A DNA stretch of 64,000 nucleotides from Cladopsammia gracilis. Lineage: Eukaryota; Cnidaria; Anthozoa; Scleractinia; Dendrophylliidae. The DNA lies in contig JAJGOT010000114.1 in assembly GCA_022457155.1 (NCBI GenBank), positions 699,001 to 763,000 of the forward strand, given 5' to 3'. Below, one piece after another: positions 56,501-64,000 of this stretch (position 1 is its first letter; every line of letters begins with the position of its first letter). The notes under the pieces are model-generated. The model ran no database searches. It was given only the letters and a program-made list of their open reading frames with translations, and was not told where the DNA came from. The position numbers were made by a program, and so were the translations under genes.

Positions 56501-57267
56501 GGAAGATTCACAAGAAAACAGTCTTGCTGCTGGCAAAAAGACTGCTATTTCGTAACTAATATAATAAATTTGATGCCATGAATGAGATGTTTCAAACTGG
56601 TACTAATTAAAATGGTTCTCAACAGCGAATGCACTTTTTCGACACTTTTCCACTACCACGAGAAACAATTACTCTCAGAAACAGCTCGGTCTTCGAGATT
56701 TTGCGTTTTATGTTTATCAATACCACCGCATGTGGAATAAAATGACGCTTTAATTTTAAGATAGGGCAGCATCCAAAATAGATAATATTTGTAACTATAA
56801 CTATGCGAGTGGATTATAGAAAGTAATAAAAAAAGAGATAATAATACTGTTGCGGAAACGAAATGTAATGTAAAGTATAACGCGAAAACGGTTTCTCTTA
56901 GTTAGTCCAGGCGTTAGCACGCTTATACAAATGTAGCAGGTTGTAAAATAAACTTAACAGGTGTTTTAACTAGGAAGACGCTCTTGTTGGCCATTTGTGC
57001 AAGAATAAAAAAGTTACTGAGCTTACTCAGTCTGAAAAGAATTTCTGCGATTCAATTAGCTAGGTAAACACCACACAACAGCAACACTCATCCTTTGTCG
57101 CAAACCAAGCCTTTTTACATGGAATAACTTAACATGAAAAAGCATTTCCTACCGTTGCATTTACGGCAGCACAGCAAATGTTGCTTCTGCATTCCCGCAC
57201 GGGTCACCAAACAGCTTACAATGAGCTTCTTAAAAGCTAACCAAACGCCTCTACAACACCTCACCAT
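44546..57267 (-). CDS. PLP/DM20/M6-family tetraspan proteolipid, seven coding exons
   Basis: Exons on the minus strand, from the start: 57153-57267, 51332-51494, 49219-49375, 47976-48129, 46174-46238, 45471-45536, 44546-44848. All junctions are GT-AG and phases agree, giving 340 residues. The protein has four membrane segments (about 57-78, 95-118, 149-178, 222-247). CCICLSRVPVASMIAG before and in the first segment matches the PLP/M6 N-terminal signature. The large loop has C178, C190, C208 and C216 in the spacing of the four disulfide cysteines of vertebrate PLP (TC..., VCGDDL..., FCEA). AAAFVGGLF begins the fourth segment. The N-terminus (residues 1-45) is Cys-rich and may be palmitoylated. 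An extra C-terminal tail of about 95 residues contains CxxCxxCC (269-276). M6 proteins shape membranes and neurites in other animals. The identity rests on topology and cysteine pattern. A non-coding 5' exon cannot be excluded. Confidence 0.85.
44914..45131. mobile_element. Diverged, left-truncated copy of the AGTTTTCAATTGAGTGT MITE
   Basis: Shares AACACATGTAGCCGGCGCC, AGCGCGGGAAAA and ATTGGTTTTGGTTTTACTT with 28680-28959 and 51592-51872. The right end AATTGAAAACCGCTG is present and the left arm is lost. Confidence 0.75.
45143..45430. mobile_element. MITE with TACCCTGCGAGCAGTGGATT ends
   Basis: Arms TACCCTGCGAGCAGTGGATT and complement. GGCGTAGCTC is tandemly repeated near the right end. Lies in intron 6 of the M6 gene. 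Confidence 0.8.
46751..47192. mobile_element. PIF/Harbinger-like MITE, GGCCCCG family, copy 2
   Basis: GGCCCCGTCCACACTTATCC and complement at the ends, flanked by TAA on both sides (46748-46750, 47193-47195). Same family as 25393-25823. Confidence 0.8.
47205..47299 (+). repeat. (ATTC)n microsatellite
   Basis: More than twenty ATTC units with one interruption, directly after the MITE ending at 47192. Confidence 0.95.
47478..47679. mobile_element. MITE with AGCAGTCCCTCTTTCCC arms
   Basis: Arms GAGCAGTCCCTCTTTCCC and complement, continuing into GTCCGTCGAGCGAGAAA. Overlapping ORFs are artefacts. Confidence 0.8.
48311..48551. repeat. Poly(C)/poly(G) tracts and flanking palindromic debris
   Basis: Homopolymer C at 48313, G at 48341 and G at 48532, with CGGGGATGCTCC-like inverted pieces. 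Low-complexity MITE debris in intron 3 of the M6 gene. Confidence 0.5.
49842..50259. mobile_element. PIF/Harbinger-like MITE, GGCCCCG family, copy 3
   Basis: GGCCCCGACCACACTAAGCG and complement at the ends, TTA on both sides. A more diverged subfamily than copies 1 and 2. Confidence 0.8.
50868..51264. mobile_element. Element with TACTTGGT ends and a tRNA-like module
   Basis: Left end TACTTGGTCTATCC, right end GGATACACCAAGTA (inverted). The interior has TAGGGTTAAGCAGTGATT and a tRNA-like block (51113-51188) with TGGTGTAGTGG and GGGTTCGATTCC. The architecture is parallel to 26917-27382 and 52021-52471, with different ends. Confidence 0.6.
51592..51872. mobile_element. MITE with AGTTTTCAATTGAGTGT ends, copy 2
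   Basis: Nearly identical to 28680-28959 (only scattered substitutions), so both moved recently. Lies in intron 1 of the M6 gene. Confidence 0.85.
52021..52471. mobile_element. Inverted-repeat element carrying a tRNA-like module, subfamily B
   Basis: Ends GGTTAACACTCGTTTCCATA and, inverted, GGTAAACACTCGTTTCCATA. The interior is homologous to 26917-27382, including TTAGGGTTAAGCACTG and a tRNA-like block at about 52299-52367 with TGGTATAATGG and GGTTCGAGGC. Confidence 0.75.
52600..53200. repeat. Diverged dimer rich in TTCAACA / TGTTGAA
   Basis: Two copies about 318 bp apart share GAAAACACATTCAACATTT and neighbouring CAACATGTTGAA palindromes. TTCAACA and its complement recur throughout. Possibly a MITE dimer; the ends are not clear. 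Confidence 0.6.
53305..53483. mobile_element. hAT-like MITE with TAGCCTGCGAGCAGGCTC ends
   Basis: Ends TAGCCTGCGAGCAGGCT and AGCCTGCTCGCAGGCTA. The 8-bp target duplication TTATTCGA at 53297-53304 and 53484-53491 fits the hAT superfamily. Confidence 0.85.
54038..56417. mobile_element. PIF/Harbinger-like MITE split by a Penelope-like insertion
   Basis: Ends GGGACGGACCATTAGAAAAG and complement, TTA on both sides (54035-54037, 56418-56420). The outer parts carry AAAAAATTCGTGCAAG repeats (54100-54180 and 56285-56370) belonging to the MITE; the middle is Penelope-like RT sequence. Confidence 0.7.
54490..56239 (+). pseudogene. Penelope-like element reverse transcriptase, 5' decayed, 3' part open
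   Basis: From about 54500, RGLKFIPTPVTNETK is readable, then KADKGTTTVLMNK and KPKLVGRLIISGCEGPTERI in shifting frames with stops, so the 5' half is broken. From 55280 to 56239 a 319-residue frame stays open, with TNIPQEEGI, THGTAMGTKMA, the catalytic RYIDDIF, ITFLDAVVF and SCHPPGVKRGFIKG, the motif series of Penelope-family RTs (related to telomerase). No GIY-YIG domain follows before the stop. The element is a dead copy inside a MITE in intron 1 of the M6 gene, inserted antisense to that gene. Confidence 0.85.
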
Positions 57268-58439
57268 GTTGCTTCCAGAGAATTGAAAGTTAAAGAGAAT
57301 CTGCTGTAAACTGAATTACCAGTCTTCGCCAGAACGAGGAAAATAGATTGTTTCGCCCCTCGTTTGGCGAGCGGAAACTGGATGCCACCTGTAACTGCGA
57401 TTGATTGTTACCTGCCAATCAATCAAGGGTGCGTGATGTCATAGATGTTTATAGGTATCAAAGAGCTCACACTGCTTTATTCCTTACGATTTTGGACGCG
57501 AATCGACAGCGAATCGACTGTCGTTCAATATATCATAACACAGATCAGGCAAGAGAACAGATCAATATATAAAATAAGTGAAATCCATTGCAATATTTGC
57601 GAAGAAGCAATTGTTATTGCGGCTAGCGCACGCAAAGGAAAACAGTATTTAATTTGAGAGGGCTTTATAACTTCAAAATCGCCTAATTGCTCTTGTATCC
57701 GTTGGTTTGTACATTTAAGTTACTATTAGAATTATTGTATTTTATGTTTTTTGAACTGCTATTTTTAACTTACATTTGTCTGAGCTGAAACAAAACTGAA
57801 GATTTTTGGAGTGAACTTAATGGTCATGCTTTCTTCTCGTGTTTTATTTGGGGAAGAGCCGGGTGGCGAGTAGGGGTAGTTTATCGAGGTTTTAGGCTTT
57901 ACAATAAGGATAAGAAGTTTTTCTGGAATAAAATAATTGTTATCAGATTTTCTTGCCACCAGGAAAAATTAAACAAATGAATTCTTATTCATGCGTGTAA
58001 TTCATACCGAAGATTTTAATTTATGCTAAAGAGCCGAATAAACGCTGTGAATAATTTATGACAAATGGCTCAAAAATGCAGTTTTCGCTGGTTCAAAATC
58101 TGTCTGAAAGACGCAATTTACTCTACTCTAAAATTGCATCAAGCTCTTGCTAAGTAATAAAACTTTTGCTTTAAAATGATACTACATCGGGATCCGTATT
58201 AAAAAAACTTGTATGTGAAGAATCTGATTGAAAGCATTCTCGCAAAGTTTGGATTATTACACTCGGCTTGAGAAGCAAAAGTTTAAAAAATTGTCACCCA
58301 TAAAGATTTTATTTCTGCCCTGTTTCCTTGACCCTAACCCTAATCTTGAAATTTCCACAACGTATCTTCGATGTAAACCGCTGATAACAGGATAAAGAAA
58401 CGGTTAAATATTACAAATTGGCCAACTTTGGCATGTAAT

Positions 58440-58511
58440 TCCCATATGGTCTAGCGGTTAGGATTTCTGGTTTTCACCCAGACGGCCCGGGTTCGACTCC
58501 CGGTATGGGAA
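58440..58511 (+). tRNA. tRNA-Glu (anticodon UUC)
   Basis: A 72-nt cloverleaf: acceptor TCCCATA pairs with TATGGGA, the D arm contains GTCTAGCGGTTAGG (A box), the anticodon stem TCTGG/CCAGA encloses loop TTTTCAC with anticodon TTC, and the T arm CCGGG/CCCGG encloses TTCGACT (B box GGTTCGACTCC). There is no intron. A T-run starting at 58517 is a good RNA polymerase III terminator. All stems pair, so this is probably functional. Confidence 0.95.
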
Positions 58512-59850
58512 ACACTATTTTTGTTCTTTTTTTTAAACTCATTTTGTTGCTATTATTTTTTTAAACATTTTACATTAACCCACCAGCTATCCATTTTTAT
58601 TTGCGTTAAAGAAAAGCAAATCACTTAATTTCCCCTTGTATTTGTATGTAGCTTTCGCAGCTTCCCGCGGTCACAGCCAGATTGGTAAAGTCTTTTTCCC
58701 AGAATTTTTTTTATTAGTACCAGTAAAGTTTTTCAAAAACTTTGTAATTATATGAATTGCCAGATCGATGTGTACAGTGTAAAGCTATTTTTTCGTTTTG
58801 GACAACCGTGAAGTATCGACAACACGGTGCAAATTTGTGGCGATCCACCCCTGAAATTTAAGTTACAGAGCCCATTTTCTCGAAATTTGTTTTTTTTAGG
58901 TCAAAATAAAGGTTTCAGAATGATCTTTCATTCAAAAAAAATTATCGAAAATTGACAGAGATGACGGTATGACGTTTTGATCGGAACTTTTTTATGACGC
59001 GTGATATCTTTTTTAAACCCTGTTTTCTCAAAGTGAATATGTAGCCAACACTTCAAAGAGCTACTACTCAAAAGAAATCTGTTCAATTTTCGTCAAATTT
59101 GGACAGTAGGTAGGTTAGGTGACAATAAAAAAGAAGTTTTCTGAGAATTTTGAATTTTTGAAAATATTTTTGTTTTGAGCCATTTTCGCGCGATTACTCC
59201 AGTTCATTTTTTGACCTCCATTTCGAAACAGTGTTCTGTAACTTTTCGCTGAAATTGAATAATCATATCGGGTCCGGAAACCCGAGAACAAATCAAATTA
59301 GCAAAATGGTAATCGATTTTAGTTGTAACTTTCGAAAGCTGATTCAGATGTCACATTTAGAAGTCGTAAAAAAATTTGACAATTCATTATATTAGAAAAT
59401 GAAAAATATATTTAGATAGCAAGCTTTATAGGCTTTAATTTGCTATAGAGGTTAAGAGTAATATATCTCGAGACTCTAGAGCTGTTACACTGGAGATCGT
59501 GATCCCCGATGATATACTGTAACCTTAATACACGCAAAGAAGTTGATTTAAGAAAACGTAGAATTATGTTAATGAATAGCAAATAGTAAATGTGGAGTTC
59601 GGTCATGAAAGTGAATCACTGTATTCCGATTTTGAGTTGTTGGGCGCAAAGTTGCAAACAACCCAATTTTAGGGTGGACCGGAAAATGCAAAAACAAATT
59701 TAAAAGAACAGGCGAGAAGCAAGAGAAGGGAGAACGAGGGACGGACTTGGGTTCCGGGTAAGCTAAACTTAAGACAATTTCTTGCTTCTCGCAGCAGCGG
59801 ATGCAGGGGAGTCCGGCGTAAATATGCTTAACGGTCCTGACGGTTATTAA

Positions 59851-60314
59851 AGCGCACCTAATTAACCCCAAAATTCCTTTTTCGCTTAATCAACTCTATG
59901 TACGTTGAAAAGTTGAATAGTTAAATATTTCTTGTTTTTAACGTTACGTTAGTGAATTATAGAGGTTTGAATTTACAAAATGTTAATAAGATGACGTCAA
60001 ATCAAGACTCGTTTATTATACAACTACTTGTCTCCACCTCCAAGTAATATTTTTTACAAATCAATTGACTATTAACAGTTTATATTTAGTATTTCTTAAA
60101 TTGATTATCCTTAAGCTGTGAACTGCGTATTGTAAATTGAAGTGGAATTACCGGTAATGGTAAAGTCTTGATTTGACGTCATCTAATTAGCATTTTGTAA
60201 ATTCAAATCTCTATAACTCACTAACGCGACGTTAAAAACAAGAAATATTTCACTATTCGACGTTTCAACGTACATTGAGTTGATTAAAAGAAAAAATATT
60301 GGGGTTAGGTGCAC
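59851..60314. mobile_element. TTAA-type MITE, AG(C/T)GCACCTAA family
   Basis: TTAA at 59847-59850 and 60315-60318 encloses arms of about 150 bases (GCACCTAATTAACCCC... left; TTGGGGTTAGGTGCACT right), with GATGACGTCAAATCAAGACT near the centre on both arms. Confidence 0.8.
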
Positions 60315-60366
60315 TTTAAGCGATGCTATTATGCTTTTTATTTGCTGTTAACAGTCATCTTTTCAA

Positions 60367-60418
60367 CCCCCCCCCCCCCCCCAACCCCTCCACCCCCCAC
60401 CCCCCCGACCCACCACAA
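60367..60418. repeat. C-rich homopolymer tract
   Basis: CCCCCC runs interrupted by AACCCCTCCACC and GACCCACC. Low complexity. Confidence 0.7.
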
Positions 60419-62220
60419 CCACCACGGAATCAGATGAGGAAATATTAAAAATCCTCGGTTTTTTTTCTTTGAACCACTCTTTATTCAAAAGAAAATATGT
60501 TTGATGTGTCCCAAAGAAATATTAATAAACTAATAAGCCAAAAACATTTCCATAAATAAATTTCAGATTTCATATTTGTCCTTTACGACCACATTGGTCA
60601 TTCGATTCGCATTGGTCAAACGGATAGCAAAATAAAATTTCCTTAATTACATCATGATATATACCTTGATATACACTGGTGATAAAGAGAAATAATGAAA
60701 TTGTTTCATTATAGTTGGCCTTATTACTTCACAAATGCAATTAGCACCATATCTATCGTTATTTATCCCAAAGTCTAACAGTAACAATTCAGTCAAAGCG
60801 AGTCACTCTAATCTATACATCATAGTATTGTTATTCCTAAATCTTTTAAGTTCTACCTTAAAAGGCCATTGTGTCAGTATTCCTTGTTACTTCATTATTT
60901 CTCTTCATCCGGCCAGGAAAATCCAGAAAAGGATTAAAAAAAAACATTACTCTTTTGCAAAAATATTTCACCAAGTTTCAACTTTTGCATATATCATTAT
61001 ATATATGACCCGAGTATCACTCCTTCCTTAGGGGAGGTATTCAAGTTACCAAATATATGAAATTAAATTGGCTTTAAATTAGTTATAATGACTAGAATTA
61101 ATTTTTTGCCATGACCGCTTGTAAGTCGGTCCTAGTCCCCTTAACCCCATGTAACCTTTCACTATACTATATACTAAAACACTGGATAGCGTGGTTGGCG
61201 TGCTCTGATTGGCTACTGAAACTCGGAATAGCAAGTGCTGCATGTTCACCTCCAAGCAATTTGCGCGCGAAAACTGTAATCGTTGACAGGAACTGAAATG
61301 AGTTAAAAATCATCATTTTCGTGCTATATTATCTCACTGTTTTGGTATCTACTAAAACAACTGTTCACCTCAGTGTCGGTGGCCAGTGGTGAATATCCAC
61401 CACTAGCCACCTCTACTTCGGTGGATAGTTGTTAATTATACCGGTATTCGTAAACCATCGAAGTTGGATTTTATGCATAGACTTCGCCGACTTTCATCAC
61501 GTCTCCTTCACCAAGGGTTCAAATCTTCACTCCTTCGTAAATCATTTACTAAATTCTTCAAACGCCACAGTGCTATCATTGAGAAATATGGCACTACACT
61601 ACGAGAAATTAAACTAGCAATCCAAAATTGAGAAACACCGCCGTATCCTTTGTTATTTCAGATCTTTTATATTATTCTAGCGCCCCTATTTAATTTCTAT
61701 ATTGCTTCTATTCAGGTCAATGCTAGTGCGCGCGCGCGCAATTTTCCTTGAGTCGTGTGCGTGCTTAGCTTGTTTAGTTGACGTGTGTGCTTAGTTCGTT
61801 ATTTAACGTACTACATTTATTTTGCGTTGTTTTCCTAACTGATATGTCTTGTCAGTAACTGTGCTCACACTGTGGGTGGCTCCTCCTAAAATGTTCTACA
61901 ATTGGTATAGGATTTAATGGAGCCGAAACCAATTGTGGAATTGCACGCATTTTGGGCATCCTACTGATGAACAGTTACGAAATTCAGATATATTTAGTAG
62001 CCACATTTATTTGCGGTCTGTCCCCTTTGAATGCAAAAGCAATAGACCACAAATTTCTATGATGTTGGAATAACACTCGAAAAGCTTGTAAACCATTCTC
62101 CTAAGGCTCGTGACTAACAATCTCTTCTTGTGATGTTTCAACATCCCGCGTGGTTTATTGAGCCGATAAACCGTGGAAATAGTAATAGTAATAGAAATGT
62201 GTGGTCTATTGCTTAAGTAC

Positions 62221-62630
62221 AAGGTGGTTCTAATTTTAAATCTGAAGATGAAATCCTAAAGTGTGACCATTTAAATGAAAGCTACTTAGCAGTACTTTCC
62301 TGTGGTACTGTTTATTATGCTGTACAAGGTGCCGGATCTAACTTTAAGTCTGAAGATGAAATCCTTAAGTGTAACCATTTAAATGAAAGCTACTGAGCAG
62401 TACTTTCCTGTGGTACTGTTTATTATGCTGTACAAGGTGGTTCTAACTTTTGAGTCTGTGGATGAAATCCTAAAGTGTGACCATTCAAATGAAAGCTACT
62501 GAGCAGTACTATCCTGTGGTACTGTTTATTATGCTGTACAAGGTGGTTCTAACTTTTGAGTCTGTGGATGAAATCCTAAAGTGTGACCATTTAAATGAAA
62601 GCTACTTAGCAGTACTATCCTGTGGTATGG
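62221..62630 (+). repeat. 107-bp tandem repeat array, four units
   Basis: Units (for example at 62441 and 62548) share TTTTGAGTCTGTGGATGAAA, AGTGTGACCATT and GTACTGTTTATTATGCTGTA. It is the longer version of the 88-bp unit seen at 35290 and 63640. Confidence 0.9.
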
Positions 62631-62718
62631 TATGTTCTTAAGTATTTTTCCAGATTAATTTGCATTCGGTTCGTCCTTGGAGCTCGGGTGAAAGGGTTTA
62701 ATTTGTTTCAGTTTATTA

Positions 62719-63156
62719 TCAGTCACTGTCCGTAGTATTATCATCAACACCTGATACAGGTATAGTAGAATATTTAAGGGCGTCGCTGTCCTGCCCACTA
62801 CACCTTGGTATACATTGGATATTCAGTGAAAGCTTCTGAAATTCTTTAAAGAACGACAAACCAAACAGACCAAAACACCACGCAGCTAACCATTCAGCCA
62901 AGTTTCCCACGACTGACACTGACGATTCAAGCTTAATGGAATTATGGTATGTCAGCCCTCCACAGGTCAAGAATAGCAGTGTACTTAGTGTAAGACCACT
63001 TGAAATGACCAGGCGACCGATGAAGATAGGTTTGCTGTTGCTGTTGAATTTGGTCAGCTGATAGGTGACGAAGGTCTGGGCCCAACAATACGCAGCACCG
63101 CTGGTAAACAGGAGCACGGCTCCGAGCACGTGGACAATGTCAACTGCATTGTCAGC
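62719..63156 (-). CDS. DRAM-family (damage-regulated autophagy modulator) protein, last coding exon
   Basis: A TTTTTCAG acceptor precedes 63156 and the frame runs phase 0 to a stop at 62719, giving 145 residues. HVLGAVLLFTSGAAYCWAQT, then a third hydrophobic block (IGRLVISSGLTLSTLLFLTC) and NLAEWLAAWCFGLFGLSFF followed by KEFQKLSL match the C-terminal half of DRAM1/DRAM2 and related Frag1-domain proteins. These have six membrane segments and sit in lysosomal membranes, where they promote autophagy. The cytosolic tail is short and acidic. The first half of the protein must be encoded by exons right of 64000. Which DRAM paralogue it is cannot be told from this exon. Confidence 0.85.
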   Translation of the reverse strand, partial: ADNAVDIVHVLGAVLLFTSGAAYCWAQTFVTYQLTKFNSNSKPIFIGRLVISSGLTLSTLLFLTCGGLTYHNSIKLESSVSVVGNLAEWLAAWCFGLFGLSFFKEFQKLSLNIQCIPRCSGQDSDALKYSTIPVSGVDDNTTDSD

Positions 63157-64000
63157 CTGAAAAATAATAAGAAATGTTTATTAAATGCTCTTCCGTGAAC
63201 TGATTTCAAATTAATTTGAGATAATTTTGCAATATATCATATAAACTTGTATTGAGTAATTAAACAGAAATATAACCTTACAGCAAAGAAAAGATAAAGG
63301 CAACGAGAACAAAATTTATATTTTATTTCATTTTGTTCCCGTTATCTGTGTCTTTTCTCTGCCATAAGGGTTAGACTGCTGCGTCATTTTCATTCAGTTC
63401 AAGTTTTTTTCTACTGATTTAGATATTTGTCATATCCGGCGCCTGCCATTGGTTTGTAGTCATGGTTATTATTGTACAGTGTAGCCAAAAGTTCAAGATT
63501 CAGGCTCGTCTTGCGTTTACTTATTAAAGAGCTCCGGAACCGCTCAGAAACGCGGGCGAAATTAATCCTTTCACTCACGACCAGAGTCAATCATGGAGTC
63601 TTGTAGTGCGGTTTTAACCGAGTAGACCTCGGGAGTAGACGGAATCCTATGGTGTGACCATTCAAATGAAACCTCTTTGGCAGTACTTTTGCATGGTACC
63701 ATTTGTTCTAACTTTTGAGTCTGTTGATGAAATCCTATGGTGTGACCATTCAAATGAAACCTCTTCAGCAGTACTTTTGCATGGTACCATTTGTCTAACT
63801 TTTGAGTCTGTTGATGAAATCCTATGGTGTGACCATTCAAATGACACCTCTTTGGCAGTACGTTTGCATGAGACCATTAGTTTTTCTATAGTTTACAATA
63901 TGAAATTTTGGGTTTTTCTTGAACTTTGATTTGTGGCATCTTTGGGAGTTAAAGCGTTAATTTTGAAATGGAACAATCTTGCGTGGGAGGTCTTTCTCTT
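63157..64000 (-). other. Intron of the DRAM-like gene, cut by the window edge
   Basis: Starts directly upstream of the last exon. No further exon was recognised before 64000. It contains an 88-bp repeat array. Confidence 0.6.
63590..63960 (+). repeat. 87/88-bp tandem repeat array with head and tail
   Basis: Three units with GAAATCCTATGGTGTGACCA and GCATGGTACCATTTGT. The head resembles that at 27760 (GAGTCAATCATGGAG), the tail is GGGAGTTAAAGCGTTAA. Repetitive ORFs on both strands are artefacts. Confidence 0.9.

Larger units (their letters stand above)
57268..62718. other. Intergenic region between the M6 and DRAM-like genes
   Basis: Both flanking genes are on the minus strand; this holds the M6 promoter near 57268-57500 and the 3' UTR of the DRAM gene at the right. 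It contains tRNA-Glu, a TTAA-type MITE, poly(C) at 60367-60418 and a tandem repeat array. No other gene is supported; the ORFs are short and AT-rich. Confidence 0.6.

Overview
This is a eukaryotic, gene-poor and transposon-rich window. The long genes are broken into many short exons with GT-AG introns, there is a nuclear-type tRNA with internal promoter boxes, and dozens of small inverted-repeat transposons are present. The protein families (a PLP/M6 proteolipid, a DRAM-type autophagy protein, Penelope-like retroelements with GIY-YIG nucleases) and the repeat landscape fit an anthozoan cnidarian, most likely a stony coral. The species cannot be fixed from the sequence alone.

Layout. 1-1689: intergenic. 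1690-4734 (+): an uninterrupted 1014-residue ORF for an unrecognised, disordered, Ser-rich protein with eleven copies of an S-[VLT]-Y-[DNS]-L-x-E-[FIM]-L-like motif. 4735-11181: intergenic with MITEs. 11182-42098 (+): one 27-exon gene whose exons join in phase into a 1123-residue protein. It has an N-terminal class V PLP-dependent aminotransferase / cysteine-desulfurase-like domain, a 306-residue acidic linker encoded by a single exon, and a C-terminal TtcA-like PP-loop tRNA 2-thiolation domain. Its introns are packed with MITEs, a truncated LINE, an RTE/CR1-type tail, a Penelope-like endonuclease copy, and a 1.27-kb inverted-repeat element carrying a homeobox exon. 42099-44545: tail-to-tail intergenic gap. 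44546-57267 (-): a seven-exon PLP/DM20/M6 tetraspan proteolipid gene; its first intron holds Penelope RT debris nested in a MITE. 57268-62718: intergenic, with tRNA-Glu(UUC) at 58440-58511. 62719-63156 (-): last coding exon of a DRAM-family gene that continues past the right edge.

How it fits together. The genes belong to unrelated pathways and there is no operon logic. The most notable item is the fusion enzyme. In bacteria, TtcA (an Fe-S, ATP-dependent tRNA 2-thiocytidine synthetase) takes sulfur from the separate cysteine desulfurase IscS; here a desulfurase-like domain and a TtcA-like domain lie on one chain with their expected catalytic residues. This suggests a self-contained sulfur relay for tRNA thiolation in an animal. 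The second notable item is the tyrosine-motif repeat protein, which looks like a multivalent docking scaffold. The third is the transposon landscape: a MITE end that forms the 3' splice-site tract of an exon, inverted-repeat elements carrying a tRNA-like module, and an element containing a homeobox exon.
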